Shown in pieces: positions 34,577 to 44,777 of a stretch of DNA of 64,000 nt. The translations under genes were made by a program, and so were the position numbers. The DNA comes from Gloeocapsa sp. PCC 7428 (GTDB lineage: Bacteria; Cyanobacteriota; Cyanobacteriia; Cyanobacteriales; Chroococcidiopsidaceae): NCBI RefSeq assembly GCF_000317555.1, contig NC_019745.1, positions 5,150,001 to 5,214,000 of the forward strand. The letters are read 5' to 3'. The stretch's first letter is position 1. The number at the start of each line of letters is the position of its first letter. The notes beneath the pieces are model-generated. The model worked only from the letters and a program-made list of their open reading frames with translations. It was not told the origin of the DNA and made no database searches.

Positions 34577-37500
34577 TTACTTGTTAGCACCAATGTAGTC
34601 TTGGATTGCTTTTACCTCTAGCGAAGTTGCTTGTAAAGAACGAATAGCAGCAGCTGTCGCTTTCGCACCAGCGATCGTGGTGATAATTGGAATTTTGTAA
34701 CCGAGTGCGGTGCGACGAATCAAACGCGCATCCGTTTGGGCTTCTTCACCAGAGGGAGTATTGATGATCAGTTGAATTTGTTGGTTTTTAATTGCGTCCA
34801 AAACATTTGGACGTCCCTCATGAAGTTTGAGAATTAACTCAACGTCTAAACCATGTTCTTTAAGAACCCGCCGCGTACCGTCAGTTGCAACAACTTTAAA
34901 GCCCAACTCGATAAAATCTTTGACAACTGGAACAACGAGTGATTTATCGCGATCGCTCATCGAAACGAACACCGTACCTTGACGCGGTAGTGTCTCCCCA
35001 GCGCCTAACTCGGCTTTAGCAAATGCTTTGCCAAAATCGCTATCAATGCCCATTACTTCACCCGTCGAGCGCATTTCTGGTCCTAGAATTGTATCTGTAC
35101 CAGGAAACTTATTAAATGGCAGTACGGCTTCTTTGACGGCGATGTGATTTGGTAAGGGTTCCTGGGTAAAGTTGAGCGATTCTAACGTTTCACCCGACAT
35201 AATCAATGATGCCATTTTTGCCAGCGGGATACCTGTTGTTTTGGACACAAAAGGTACTGTCCGCGAAGCACGGGGATTCGCTTCTAAGATGTAAACTTGA
35301 GGATTGTAGCTGTGCGCGCCAACAACGGCGAATTGAATATTCATTAATCCGACGACTTGGAGTCGTTGCGCGAGTTGTACAGTCCAAGTGCGGATTTTAT
35401 TTAATACTGAAGACGGTAGCGAGATGGCAGGTAATGAACACGCCGAATCGCCAGAGTGAATTCCGGCTTGTTCGATGTGTTCCATAATTCCGCCGATGAC
35501 GACTTTACCTGTGGTGTCGGCGATCGCATCGACATCGACTTCAATCGCATTTTCTAAAAACTTATCGATTAAAATCGGGTGATCTGGCTCGACTTGTACT
35601 GCAAATGTCATGTAGCGTTCGAGATCCGCATCCGAGTAAACAATTTCCATCGCCCGTCCGCCTAAGACATAACTCGGACGCACAACAACTGGATACCCAA
35701 TGCGACTCGCGATTACCAGTGCATCTTGATAACTCCGTGCAATTCCATTCGGCGGTTGCGCAATATCTAACTCGTGTAATATCTTCTCAAATCGCTCGCG
35801 GTCTTCAGCCGTATCAATCGAATCAGGAGAAGTTCCCCAAATTTTGGTAATTGGTAACTGGTGATTGGTAATTGGTGATTGGTTGTCTGTTGCTCCTATT
35901 ACTGATGACCCATTACCAACTTTGCTTAAATACTCTTGCAGGGGTACTGCTAATTTGAGTGGTGTTTGTCCGCCAAATTGAATGATGATTCCTACTGGCT
36001 GTTCTGCCTCAATAATGTTTAAAACATCTTCTTTGGTGAGCGGTTCAAAGTAAAGGCGATCGCTCGTATCATAGTCTGTCGAGACGGTTTCAGGGTTCGA
36101 GTTGACCATAATTGTTTCAAACCCTGCGGCTTTAAGCGCATAGCTTGCGTGACAACAGCAATAATCAAACTCAATACCTTGTCCGATCCGGTTAGGACCA
36201 CCACCGAGAATCATGACTTTTTGTTTATCCGACGGTTGCACTTCGGATTCTTCTTCGTAGGTGGAATAGTGGTAAGGAGTATACGCCTCAAATTCGGCGG
36301 CGCAGGTGTCTACTGTTTTGTAAACGGGAATCACACCGAGTTGTTTGCGATACGCGCGTACCGCGTCTTCGGTTGTTTTCGTTGCAAACGCGATTTGGCG
36401 ATCGCTAAATCCTTGACGTTTTACTGCATAGAATTGCTCTTTTGTCAACTTCTCCAACGGCGTCCGCTTGAGGAATTTCTCGGTTTCGAGCAACTGTTGC
36501 ATTTTATCTAAAAACCAAGGATCGATACCCGTCAGTTCGTAAATATCCTCAGTACTTAGCCCTAACTGCATTGCGTGACGCACCGCAAAGATGCGTTCAG
36601 GATTTGGTGTTCGCAGTTGCGCGCGAATTTGTTCGCCACTAGGAAGTTTTTCAGCGCGATCGCATCCCCAGCCTGCGCGTCCGGTTTCGAGCGATCGCAG
36701 TGCTTTTTGGAACGATTCTTGAAACGTCCGTCCAATTGCCATTGCTTCCCCAACTGACTTCATTTGTGTTGTCAGTACAGGTTCAGAACCAGGGAATTTT
36801 TCAAACGCAAACCGAGGAATTTTTGTGACGACATAATCAATTGTTGGTTCAAACGACGCGGGAGTTTTCTTCGTGATGTCGTTTTTGATTTCGTCTAGCG
36901 TGTAACCAACGGCTAGCTTGGCGGCGAATTTAGCGATCGGGAAACCTGTAGCTTTAGACGCCAAAGCTGAACTGCGCGAAACGCGGGGATTCATTTCAAT
37001 CACGATCACATCGCCATCAACCGGATTCACCGCGAATTGAATATTAGAACCACCCGTTTCTACACCAATTTCGCGAATAATCCGAATCGAAGCATCGCGG
37101 AGGCGCTGGTATTCTTTATCAGTCAAAGTTTGGGCAGGCGCAACCGTAATCGAATCGCCGGTGTGAATTCCCATCGGGTCGAGGTTTTCAATCGAGCAGA
37201 TAATCACAACATTATCCGCCAAGTCGCGCATCACTTCGAGTTCGTATTCTTTCCAGCCGAGGAGTGACTGTTCGATTAAAATTTGGGAAACTGGACTTGC
37301 GTCAATTCCCCCTTGTGCCATCGTTTCAAATTCTTCTTGGTTGTAAGCAATACCACCACCAGTACCACCCATCGTAAACGCAGGGCGAATAATCAGGGGG
37401 TAGCTACCAATTTGTTTAGCGATCGCTCTTGCTTCATCGACTGTAGAAGCGATACCAGAAGGACACACGCCCACTCCGATTTTCTCCATCGCTTCTTTAA

Positions 37501-37894
37501 AGAGTTGGCGATCTTCTGCTTTTTCAATTGCAGGTAGCTTCGCACCGATTAACTCAACGCCGTATTTTTCTAAAACTCCATTCTTGGATAAAGCTACAGC
37601 AATATTCAGCGCAGTTTGTCCGCCCATTGTTGGTAGCAAAGCTTCAGGGCGTTCTTTAGCAATAATTTTCTCGACAATTTCCGGTGTCAGCGGTTCAATA
37701 TACGTTCTATCTGCTGTTTCCGGATCGGTCATAATCGTCGCCGGATTCGAGTTCACCAGCACCACCTGATATCCTTCTTCGCGGAGTGCTTTACAGGCTT
37801 GCGTACCGGAGTAATCAAACTCGCAAGCTTGTCCAATCACAATTGGACCGGAACCAAGCAATAGAATTTTTTGGATATCGTCACGGCGGGGCAT
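34577..37894 (-). CDS. carB: Carbamoyl-phosphate synthase large subunit with in-frame heptamer insertion
   Basis: A 1105-residue enzyme that makes carbamoyl phosphate from glutamine-derived ammonia, bicarbonate and ATP for arginine and pyrimidine synthesis. Two homologous ATP-grasp halves are seen (first ~1-550, beginning [23 protein letters not shown], second from about 570 with [18 protein letters not shown]), followed by an allosteric domain (from about 940). It is roughly 25 residues longer than usual: between LQEYL and [19 protein letters not shown] a Q/N/P-rich segment is encoded partly by six heptanucleotide units (35844-35885). The small subunit is not adjacent. Confidence 0.97.
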   Translation of the reverse strand: MPRRDDIQKILLLGSGPIVIGQACEFDYSGTQACKALREEGYQVVLVNSNPATIMTDPETADRTYIEPLTPEIVEKIIAKERPEALLPTMGGQTALNIAVALSKNGVLEKYGVELIGAKLPAIEKAEDRQLFKEAMEKIGVGVCPSGIASTVDEARAIAKQIGSYPLIIRPAFTMGGTGGGIAYNQEEFETMAQGGIDASPVSQILIEQSLLGWKEYELEVMRDLADNVVIICSIENLDPMGIHTGDSITVAPAQTLTDKEYQRLRDASIRIIREIGVETGGSNIQFAVNPVDGDVIVIEMNPRVSRSSALASKATGFPIAKFAAKLAVGYTLDEIKNDITKKTPASFEPTIDYVVTKIPRFAFEKFPGSEPVLTTQMKSVGEAMAIGRTFQESFQKALRSLETGRAGWGCDRAEKLPSGEQIRAQLRTPNPERIFAVRHAMQLGLSTEDIYELTGIDPWFLDKMQQLLETEKFLKRTPLEKLTKEQFYAVKRQGFSDRQIAFATKTTEDAVRAYRKQLGVIPVYKTVDTCAAEFEAYTPYHYSTYEEESEVQPSDKQKVMILGGGPNRIGQGIEFDYCCCHASYALKAAGFETIMVNSNPETVSTDYDTSDRLYFEPLTKEDVLNIIEAEQPVGIIIQFGGQTPLKLAVPLQEYLSKVGNGSSVIGATDNQSPITNHQLPITKIWGTSPDSIDTAEDRERFEKILHELDIAQPPNGIARSYQDALVIASRIGYPVVVRPSYVLGGRAMEIVYSDADLERYMTFAVQVEPDHPILIDKFLENAIEVDVDAIADTTGKVVIGGIMEHIEQAGIHSGDSACSLPAISLPSSVLNKIRTWTVQLAQRLQVVGLMNIQFAVVGAHSYNPQVYILEANPRASRTVPFVSKTTGIPLAKMASLIMSGETLESLNFTQEPLPNHIAVKEAVLPFNKFPGTDTILGPEMRSTGEVMGIDSDFGKAFAKAELGAGETLPRQGTVFVSMSDRDKSLVVPVVKDFIELGFKVVATDGTRRVLKEHGLDVELILKLHEGRPNVLDAIKNQQIQLIINTPSGEEAQTDARLIRRTALGYKIPIITTIAGAKATAAAIRSLQATSLEVKAIQDYIGANK
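35844..35885. repeat. Heptanucleotide repeats inside carB
   Basis: Six units (TTGGTAA, TTGGTAA, CTGGTGA, TTGGTAA, TTGGTGA, TTGGTTG) in exact 7-bp register. On the coding strand they give the periodic peptide ITNHQLP, and the reading frame stays open. Confidence 0.9.
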
Positions 37895-38095
37895 AGTCTT
37901 TCTACCTAGAGAAGGAAATTTTGAATCCTGATTATTTTAAGCGGCATTGCCCCTATTAATTGTGGTTTATTTAGCAAGTTTTCTAAGATTTGATGACTTA
38001 GTGAGAGGGAGGCGGGTTGTTAGGTATGAGGGAAAAATAGCAATTAAATCTCTACAACTCCCACACTCCTACACTCCTACACTCCCACACTCCTA

Positions 38096-38653
38096 CTAGT
38101 TACTATTACCGTTACCCATAAATCCCAATGTGAGACTGTCATGGGCAAGGAAGTGTGCTAAGTGATATGCTCTTTCTTCTGTTTCTAGCAAGATCTTTTC
38201 GTATAAATGACGCGTAGCGCGATCGCCTAAACTTTCGGCTTGGGCTGCTTGGCGACGAATCAAGCTGATAATTGCTTGTTCCGCAGCGAGGTCATGTTCG
38301 ACCATTTGGCGACAGGAAAACACGCCATCGGGTTCTTGTTCAAAGCAGCAGAGTTCTGCCAACTTGCTAAATGTTGCAGCGGGGACACCGCCAATACCAT
38401 CCAAACGTTCGCCAACGTCATGGACGTGTTCTTGTACTTCGTCGTAGCTTTCGTTGAAGAATTGATGTAGTTGGTAAAATTCTGCGCCTTCAACGACAAA
38501 ATGATGTTTTTGATATTGAATGTACAAAGCCTGGAAGCTAGCTAAGGCGGCGTTCAAGCCCTCGCAAATTGGCTCTGTTACTGAGCGATCTAGCAGAACG
38601 GGGTTGTCGTAGACCTGCCCAAAGTTACGTAATACGGTTCGAGTTTCAGCCAT
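38096..38653 (-). CDS. dps: Dps-like DNA-protection ferritin
   Basis: A 185-residue ferritin-fold protein that oxidises and stores iron and shields DNA. Helices show [24 protein letters not shown] with the H/D/E ferroxidase-interface pattern ([34 protein letters not shown]), characteristic of Dps. The first AUG of the longer frame has no site, while ATG 38653 follows AGAGGA at the right distance. A downstream basic/asparagine-rich tail ends GNGNSN. It is monocistronic. Confidence 0.93.
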   Translation of the reverse strand: MAETRTVLRNFGQVYDNPVLLDRSVTEPICEGLNAALASFQALYIQYQKHHFVVEGAEFYQLHQFFNESYDEVQEHVHDVGERLDGIGGVPAATFSKLAELCCFEQEPDGVFSCRQMVEHDLAAEQAIISLIRRQAAQAESLGDRATRHLYEKILLETEERAYHLAHFLAHDSLTLGFMGNGNSN

Positions 38654-38927
38654 ATGTTTCCTCTCTTTTTGAGCATTGTATTGCAGGAACACGCCTGCTC
38701 AACGTAGCATCCAGTACCATTCTAGTTTGCTGTAACCCCTACGATCGTTGCGATCGCTTTACTTTAGCGTTTACAAAGTCTTCACATACCACCCGATTTG
38801 CTTTTTTTTCGCAAATGTTTTGAGAATTATTCGCAGTTAATGTATTCTAGATTTAAAGTTAAATTTTCCTGCGTTTCAGCACAAAGGAAATCGGCTGCAA
38901 TCGGTTGGGTTCACTTAACGGAGCTTT

Positions 38928-39188
38928 ATGGAGGAAGTTGTCTTGACATCGGGGGCTAGTTTGAATGTCGGCGAGACAGTGGAAGTAAACGGTATAGATA
39001 GATGGCAAATTTACCAACGACTACAAGAGCTTGCAATTCCTTGTTGGTGTGTCACAAATCAACCATTACGAGTTCGCGTTGTTGATGTCACTACCGCAAT
39101 TCAACTTTGGAGTGTATCAAGACAATTCAAAATGTCCCGTCATGATTTAGTCTGCTGGTTAGAGCGCTGCTGGGAACAGGATTTTTAA
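38928..39188 (+). CDS. Asr1405/Asl0597-family small protein
   Basis: An 86-residue cyanobacterial protein named after its Anabaena homologues, without known function. It shows a Trp/Cys-rich C-terminal portion (ELAIPCWCVTNQPLR and LVCWLERCWEQDF) and an N-terminal NVGETVEVNG. The four Cys might form a metal site, which is inference. The next gene starts 28 bp downstream. Confidence 0.7.
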   Translation: MEEVVLTSGASLNVGETVEVNGIDRWQIYQRLQELAIPCWCVTNQPLRVRVVDVTTAIQLWSVSRQFKMSRHDLVCWLERCWEQDF

Positions 39189-39215
39189 GACAATTTAAAT
39201 ATAAGGTAAATAGAC

Positions 39216-39842
39216 ATGGGTAAATTCAAAAGCAAAAAAGTATCAGATTTTACGTTAGAAGGGCGCTTTTTGAATTTTATTTTAGAAGATGGCTACAAGC
39301 TTAAATATCTACGTATAGCTAGTGCAGATGGTGAATACTGGATTAAACCTTGCAAAGAGCTACGACAGCAAGAGTTGCAATTAATACCAGGCGATTGGGT
39401 ACAAGTACTAGGCGAACGCAAGCTCGACTTAAAAACGGGCAAACTCAAACTTAAAGCTGCACAAGTTACGCGCACAACGCCTCACGCGCCAGAGAATGTG
39501 ACTTCAAAAGTAGCACCAAGTAAAAAGAAAGCAAGTATCTTGGTTTGTCAAAAGTCTAGCTGTATGAAGCGGGGCGGAACAGCAGTTTGTCAAGCATTAC
39601 AAGCAACTTTAAGCGATCGCGGTTTAGAAGAAGAAGTCGCTATCAAAGGCACAGGCTGTCTCAAGCAATGCAAAGCTGGTCCCAATATAGTTATGCCCGA
39701 TAAAACCCGTTACAGCCGCATTCAAGCCGCAGAAATTCCCCAAGTTATTGACAAACACTTTGCAACTGTGAGCGATGCTCCAAAAGCAGAGCCAGAAACA
39801 GTTTCAGTAAATGCAACAGAAGTTTTAGTCTCTACCAATTGA
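39216..39842 (+). CDS. (2Fe-2S) thioredoxin-like ferredoxin-domain protein
   Basis: A 208-residue protein in two parts. The N-terminal ~95 residues form a small beta-rich OB-like domain (MGKFKSKKVSDFTLEGRFLN-type start, VQVLGERKLDL). After a linker, the C-terminal domain (about 105-180) carries the thioredoxin-fold [2Fe-2S] pattern: CQKSSCMKRGG, then CLKQCKAGP, with four Cys as cluster ligands. This is the fold of NuoE-like ferredoxins. Electron partners are unknown. It follows the Asr1405-like gene by 28 bp, likely co-transcribed. Confidence 0.8.
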   Translation: MGKFKSKKVSDFTLEGRFLNFILEDGYKLKYLRIASADGEYWIKPCKELRQQELQLIPGDWVQVLGERKLDLKTGKLKLKAAQVTRTTPHAPENVTSKVAPSKKKASILVCQKSSCMKRGGTAVCQALQATLSDRGLEEEVAIKGTGCLKQCKAGPNIVMPDKTRYSRIQAAEIPQVIDKHFATVSDAPKAEPETVSVNATEVLVSTN

Positions 39843-40348
39843 GAAAGTATCACAAGTAATTGAGAACAGAATAATTCAAATAAATTTTCAGTTTAATTTC
39901 ATCTTTAATTTTGTGTGGGTGACGCGATCGCTGGTCATCCGCAATATTATCGTGCTTCATCAGGCTTAGCTTCTTAGGCTGCAACCGTGCGATCGCAGCG
40001 TTATGAAAGCGATCGTCTAACACCGCATGAATAGCAAATTGCCGAATTGGTTGCTTTGGGGCGAACCAATGTAGAGATTGGTAAGGTGAAAATTCCGTTA
40101 AGCAAGCTTTAAAGCGAACATTTCGTAAGCTTGAAGTTTCGTCGCGCGCAGATAGTTGCACAGGTTTTTGCGAAAAATAGCAGAGGTCACAGATCAGTTG
40201 ACAGTGAAGAGAGTGTGGGAAGGCTTTGTCAACTATCAACTTAGCGTGTTCGATCGACTGCTATAAATCAATGATGCAGGATTAAATTTTACAAAGTAGT
40301 CCACGAAGGTGGACTTTGTTATCAAGCAGCGAATTGATTCGTACTCGC
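39843..40348. other. Gene-poor region containing a doubtful 129-codon ORF and a repeat element
   Basis: A minus-strand frame at 39850-40239 has no start-site support and no domain I recognise; its amino acid make-up (many His, Pro, Ser) suggests noise or a decayed gene. A dispersed double-hairpin element is at 40295-40341. Confidence 0.4.
40295..40341. repeat. Dispersed double-hairpin intergenic element, copy 2
   Basis: Contains GTCCACGAAGGTGGAC followed by GCGAATTGATTCG, the same order as the copies at 31582, 46075 and 49448. Confidence 0.75.
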
Positions 40349-42904
40349 TTACCAACCGACAACAAGTATCCAAATCATTGCGGTTAATGCGATCGCGCCT
40401 AAATGTTGCGGTAATAAAAGACGTAACGGCTGACGAGTAATTTTATGCGTCAAGAATATCGTTAACAGTACAGAAAAAATTAAAGTGACACCTTGTAAAA
40501 AAGCCGTGACAGCAGGATGTGCTATCACAATCGGCATTCCTTGACCGCTATAGCCAAAAGTTGCTAACGTTACTGGAACAATTCTGCCAGCCTCTCCCAA
40601 ACCTAAACGCAAGTAGTGTGCCAAATTTCCGCCTAATACAAGCGGTAAATAACCGTAAGCTATTTCTAGAAACGGTTTAGGCTTAGGAACAGAAGCTTTT
40701 TTGATAGAATTGCTGAACAAGTAGAATAGCTGCATGACACCGTATACGAACAGCGCAACACTTGCCGGAATTACTAAGGCAACTAACGACACTCCCAAAT
40801 GTGGTAAAAACTGCGTTAAATCTAAATGCCAACCTAGAGTCGCTTGCAACTCTGGTAAACGATGCAAAAAGACTCCACCAAATAGCAAAAACAACAACGC
40901 CACTTCATAAGAACGGGGTACGTGCGTTGTCCATAATTCAATTCCAGGGGGACGCAAGTTGACTTCAACTGAACGATGCGGACAAGCTTTCAAACACGTC
41001 ATGCACAAAACACAATCGCGGTTATCTTCAAGCTGTGCAGGGTGCGAGTACAAAGGACATCCATCCGTTTCCATCCCTTCACCCTTTTGCGGACCACCTT
41101 TGTAACATTGATACGTCGTACATTCTGCCGAACAAGTTCCCTGTTGCGCGCGCAATTCAATCATCGATAATTTCGCAAATAGCCCATTCATGCCGCCAAT
41201 AGGACAGAGGTAGCGACACCAAAATCGGCGCTCAAAAATTGCCGAGAAAATCATCGCCCCAGCGGTAATTAATAACAGCAAGCAACTAGAAAGATAAGCC
41301 GTATCTTCTAAATTCCAAAGTTCTTCCCACAAGAAAATTAAGGTAAATAAGCCAAATAAAAACCATCCACCCCATTTTTCAGCTTGATGTCGCGGCCAAG
41401 ACTTTAATTGTCGCGGAAATAGCCACAGAGAAAGCTTTTGTGTCACTTCTCCGTAAATCATAAACGGACAAAATGCACACCAAATTCGTCCGAGAAACGG
41501 AAATCCGAGTAAAATTAAAGGCCACCACCACGCCCAAAACATATTTAAGGCAAAGTTCTCGCTACGATGTTGCGGACCTACAAACAGGACAACAACAACA
41601 ACAGCAAAAAACCACAAAGTGAAGCCATAATTAATTCGGTCTGGATACCAAGGACTGCGCAAAAATCGCCGCAATCCAGGATACATATTAAGTAGATTGA
41701 CGCGGAATTGTTTTTTCTTCGTTTGGGCTGACCAAAAGATTTCTTCAGTAAGTTCTAATCCTCCTGCGGATTGAACAATAGCTCTTTCTACAAGGCTTTG
41801 CAGTTCTCGCAAATTACCAGGAAAATCGTAGGATTGTAGACGACGCAATGCTTCTGGAGTAATTTTTGGTTTGGCAATGCCCTGGCTGCGACTGTAGAGA
41901 CTAATGTAATACTCAGCTTGGGCTTTAATATCAGCTTTGCGTACGCGTAGCGGAGGAACTTTGATAATTTGACCAGCACAGCGCTCAATTGTAGACTGAG
42001 TTCTTTCAGAAATCATCAAAATACGAGCGCGAGAAATTCGAGGTGTAGGAGTTGGTTCTCCTGGACGACTTACTGGAGTGTACGTACCCGTTTTAAGTAA
42101 CTGTACTAATGCGGGAACTAATTCCGCAGGAAGATCTTGAATATTGTTGAGAACAAGCGTGCCATCTCCTAACCATTCGAGCAATCCGACCTTACCACTC
42201 GCGCGACCAAACAAATCTGCACCGCTCGATTGCAGAATACTACAGTTAAGTTTGATAATAGGTTGGCGGCGCTGCGGAGAACCGAAGTGAATCAAAGCCG
42301 CAATATTGTCTTTCTCTAATCCTGGTTCGCCAAAAATCAACACTGAATCGCGCTTCATACTAGCTTCGCGGATTGCTGCACGCAATCGGACTGCATAACG
42401 ACTTGTCCCCACAATTCCGCGTTGAGCTTTAGTTACTAAGTAGGGGCGTAGCGCTTGAGAACGTTCTTGTTCGTAAGAGAGTGCTGAGGTAAGTTGTGCG
42501 ACTTCTTGAATGAGTTGACGCGAGAAAACCTGTGCGATTTCAGGGTGTTGCGTCACAATTTGTTTGAATTGCGCTGCTGGAATCACCCAAAACTGACTTT
42601 CACCAAGCGTTTTAATCGTCCGCTGTGCAGGTTGGTCTAACAAAAGTTCCTGGAGATGAACAACAGTTCCAGGAAGAAAACTACACGCTGCTGCTATGCT
42701 GTTTTGATGAGTTCGATAACTTTCTAGTTTGCCCTGTTTAAGAATATAAAGTGCTTCTGGAGGCGTATCTTCTGTAACGAGAAGATAATTTTCTGGCAAG
42801 GTTTTTTCTTCAAGAACTTGCGCGATCGCTTCTAATACTTCACCCGAAAGAATTCCTAAAGCCGTTCGTTCTTGTAACCATATCACAGTGTTTGGAGATG
42901 TCAT
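40349..42904 (-). CDS. Fusion of cNMP-binding, degenerate sigma-54-type AAA+ and NapH/NosR-like polyferredoxin membrane domains
   Basis: An 851-residue fusion protein. Residues ~10-140 form a cyclic-nucleotide-binding-like domain. Residues ~160-390 align with sigma-54 activator AAA+ domains, but Walker A reads FGEPGLEKDN (191-200, no GxxxxGK), the DE of Walker B is replaced in LVLNNIQDLP (250-259), and the GAFTGA loop is absent. R-rich segments and FPGNLREL remain. From ~425 there are about nine membrane helices with NapH/CcoG-type iron-sulfur motifs: WCAFCP (C476, C479), WCRYLCP (C563, C567), C591/C595/C600, C616 and CVLCMTCLKACP (631-641). Cyanobacteria lack sigma-54, so the AAA+ part is likely a scaffold or sensor. 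It may couple ligand or redox sensing to membrane electron transfer. Confidence 0.85.
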   Translation of the reverse strand: MTSPNTVIWLQERTALGILSGEVLEAIAQVLEEKTLPENYLLVTEDTPPEALYILKQGKLESYRTHQNSIAAACSFLPGTVVHLQELLLDQPAQRTIKTLGESQFWVIPAAQFKQIVTQHPEIAQVFSRQLIQEVAQLTSALSYEQERSQALRPYLVTKAQRGIVGTSRYAVRLRAAIREASMKRDSVLIFGEPGLEKDNIAALIHFGSPQRRQPIIKLNCSILQSSGADLFGRASGKVGLLEWLGDGTLVLNNIQDLPAELVPALVQLLKTGTYTPVSRPGEPTPTPRISRARILMISERTQSTIERCAGQIIKVPPLRVRKADIKAQAEYYISLYSRSQGIAKPKITPEALRRLQSYDFPGNLRELQSLVERAIVQSAGGLELTEEIFWSAQTKKKQFRVNLLNMYPGLRRFLRSPWYPDRINYGFTLWFFAVVVVVLFVGPQHRSENFALNMFWAWWWPLILLGFPFLGRIWCAFCPFMIYGEVTQKLSLWLFPRQLKSWPRHQAEKWGGWFLFGLFTLIFLWEELWNLEDTAYLSSCLLLLITAGAMIFSAIFERRFWCRYLCPIGGMNGLFAKLSMIELRAQQGTCSAECTTYQCYKGGPQKGEGMETDGCPLYSHPAQLEDNRDCVLCMTCLKACPHRSVEVNLRPPGIELWTTHVPRSYEVALLFLLFGGVFLHRLPELQATLGWHLDLTQFLPHLGVSLVALVIPASVALFVYGVMQLFYLFSNSIKKASVPKPKPFLEIAYGYLPLVLGGNLAHYLRLGLGEAGRIVPVTLATFGYSGQGMPIVIAHPAVTAFLQGVTLIFSVLLTIFLTHKITRQPLRLLLPQHLGAIALTAMIWILVVGW

Positions 42905-43028
42905 GAGCGCTTCTCCGATAATGCGGCTTGCCTATGTATTATGAACTAACTACAGGCGATCGCGCCGTCAAACATTACGCATTCCAAATGTACATCAAGC
43001 TCAACGAGAAACTACTAGCGTCGTTGTG

Positions 43029-43784
43029 TTATCGAGCAAAATAGTTTGCAGTGACAAGAACAATATGAAACAGCATATGAGCAATCATTGCCGCTTCCAG
43101 ACCTTGATGCCAGTAGAGATAGCCCGCTATTAAACCAAAAACTGAATTACCGACAATTATATAAGCAATCACTAAAGTAGTCACTTGTGTTCCTAGTGCA
43201 AAGACAAGCGGTAAATGACCTAAGCCAAATAGGAAAGCGGAAAGAGCGATCGCTGCTACAAAGTAAAATGTCGATGGTTCACCTTGCCCTTTTGCAAAAA
43301 TGCGCCAACCTATCCATACAAAAAGCGTCATCATTCCCCATCTCAGTAATAACTCTTCGGTAATACCGCCATATAGAATGCGAGTTAAAAAAGAGGTATT
43401 GTTTGAGAACGCTTCACCTTTGAGAACAAAATCTAAGGGTAAAAAAGGTTTGGCAAAGAACTCGATAGTAATCAGTACGATACTCCCTAGCAAACCACCA
43501 ATAATTCCTGGAATCACTTGAGGCTGAATAGCCCTGCGAAGCGAGGTTCCATAGGCTACTGCTTCGGCTAAAGGTGCTGACAATCGAACCTTATGAGCGA
43601 GAGCAACACCAATCGATACGGCGATAGCTAAAAGAATAGTTGGCTGAATCAAGGAAAGTAATTTGATACCCCAAAGAGGCAATTGCAGTTCTTCATCTTC
43701 AGGAATGGGTAAGTTCATCCCCAAAATAGAAATAACACCTGTCATACCTGTTAGCCATAAAATTGCAAACAGCTTCATTGACAT
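43029..43784 (-). CDS. CPBP-family intramembrane metalloprotease
   Basis: A 251-residue membrane protein with about seven helices. The motif EELLLRWG gives E143/E144 and R148 of the CPBP/CAAX active site, followed by FGLGHLPL and a third His in IAHMLFHIVL, the expected zinc/catalytic set. Such proteases are linked to prenyl protein processing or, in bacteria, to immunity and stress; the substrate here is unknown. The adjacent NapH-like fusion starts 124 bp away on the same strand. Confidence 0.85.
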   Translation of the reverse strand: MSMKLFAILWLTGMTGVISILGMNLPIPEDEELQLPLWGIKLLSLIQPTILLAIAVSIGVALAHKVRLSAPLAEAVAYGTSLRRAIQPQVIPGIIGGLLGSIVLITIEFFAKPFLPLDFVLKGEAFSNNTSFLTRILYGGITEELLLRWGMMTLFVWIGWRIFAKGQGEPSTFYFVAAIALSAFLFGLGHLPLVFALGTQVTTLVIAYIIVGNSVFGLIAGYLYWHQGLEAAMIAHMLFHIVLVTANYFAR

Positions 43785-43846
43785 TGTATTTTTACCGAAT
43801 TACAGCCCAATTTTACGTTAAAAGCCAGTGCATTAATTTCATAGCT

Positions 43847-43939
43847 ATGACGACAGCAGATATACCCAATCTTTGGGTTCCTTTATTCCTCCTAAGTTTA
43901 ATCGTCGGTGCAGCAATTTTCTTTAGCCGAGTTAAGTAA
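43847..43939 (+). CDS. Possible 30-residue single-membrane-span protein
   Basis: A 30-codon frame MTTADIPNLWVPLFLLSLIV... with one predicted transmembrane helix and a basic end (RVK). Cyanobacteria have many photosynthetic subunits of this size, but I cannot match it to a named one and no ribosome site precedes it. The position between two minus-strand genes leaves it free to be real. Confidence 0.35.
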   Translation: MTTADIPNLWVPLFLLSLIVGAAIFFSRVK

Positions 43940-43992
43940 AAGACAGAACCACCACAGCCGCATACTCAAGCTAACTGTGGCAGAGTCAAGAA

Positions 43993-44607
43993 TTACGATC
44001 GCACCTTAGCCGTCACCTCAGCCACACGACGCCCTAATGCTTTGCAAATTTCCAAGTCTTCTGATGTTGGTTGCAACTCGCCTTGTCCGCCTGCTATTGT
44101 TGTCGCCCCATAGGGTGTACCGCCACGCGCTTCTGTGTGAATCATTCCTGGTATAGAGTAAGGCACGCCGACAATAAGCATACCTAAGTGTAATAGCGGA
44201 ACCATCATTGTTAGTAGCGTTGTTTCTTGTCCGCCGTGAGTCGAAGCTGTAGAGGTAAATACAGCGGCTGGTTTACCTTCCATTTCACCCTTAAGCCATA
44301 GCTGTGCGGTTGAATCGATTAGCTGCTTCATTTGCGCACACATATTACCGTATCGAGTCGGAGAACCCAAAATCACAGCGTCAGCTTCGCGCAAATCATC
44401 AACAGTGCAAATGGGTATATCTTTTTGCTGTTCGCGTACTTGGCTGGCAAACTCGTTTTGATCGATAATTTTGTCAACTTCAGGAAACTCTTGTACGCGG
44501 CGTAGCATCACTTCGGCTTGCGCAATTTGACTTGCACCTTCTGCGACAGCTTTTGCCATCTGCAATGTGTGACCATACATCGAGTAATAGACAACTAAAA
44601 TTTTCAT
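43993..44607 (-). CDS. wrbA: NAD(P)H:quinone oxidoreductase WrbA
   Basis: A 204-residue flavodoxin-like FMN protein. It begins MKILVVYYSMYGHTLQMA, the FMN phosphate loop, and has SPTRYGNMCAQMKQLID and GTPYGATTIAGG, all WrbA hallmarks. It reduces quinones by two electrons and protects against redox cycling. Start supported by AGAGGT. Downstream of the MarR and pirin genes on the same strand, though separated by a 170-bp gap with a repeat element, so co-regulation is possible but not shown. Confidence 0.93.
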   Translation of the reverse strand: MKILVVYYSMYGHTLQMAKAVAEGASQIAQAEVMLRRVQEFPEVDKIIDQNEFASQVREQQKDIPICTVDDLREADAVILGSPTRYGNMCAQMKQLIDSTAQLWLKGEMEGKPAAVFTSTASTHGGQETTLLTMMVPLLHLGMLIVGVPYSIPGMIHTEARGGTPYGATTIAGGQGELQPTSEDLEICKALGRRVAEVTAKVRS

Positions 44608-44640
44608 TTTTACCTCTTGAATAAATACTGCAAAACCGCC

Positions 44641-44692
44641 TAGCGACTAAAGTCGCGCCTCAAAAACTAAGTCCACCTGCGTGGACTAACGA
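44641..44692. repeat. Partial relative of the dispersed hairpin element
   Basis: Contains GCGACTAAAGTCGC followed by GTCCACCTGCGTGGAC. The GTCCAC hairpin is shared with the other four copies, but the flanking stem differs. Confidence 0.6.
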
Positions 44693-44777
44693 AACAACAA
44701 GGGTTGTTAAAAACCTATTCGGTTTCGTCTGTTTAGCTGCGGTTTCAATCGCTAAGCGTATGCAAAAAATTTCTTGG

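Noticed and set aside
39850-40239. 129-codon minus-strand ORF
   Set aside because: Unclear; no domain and no ribosome site, perhaps a relic. Mentioned under the intergenic entry only.
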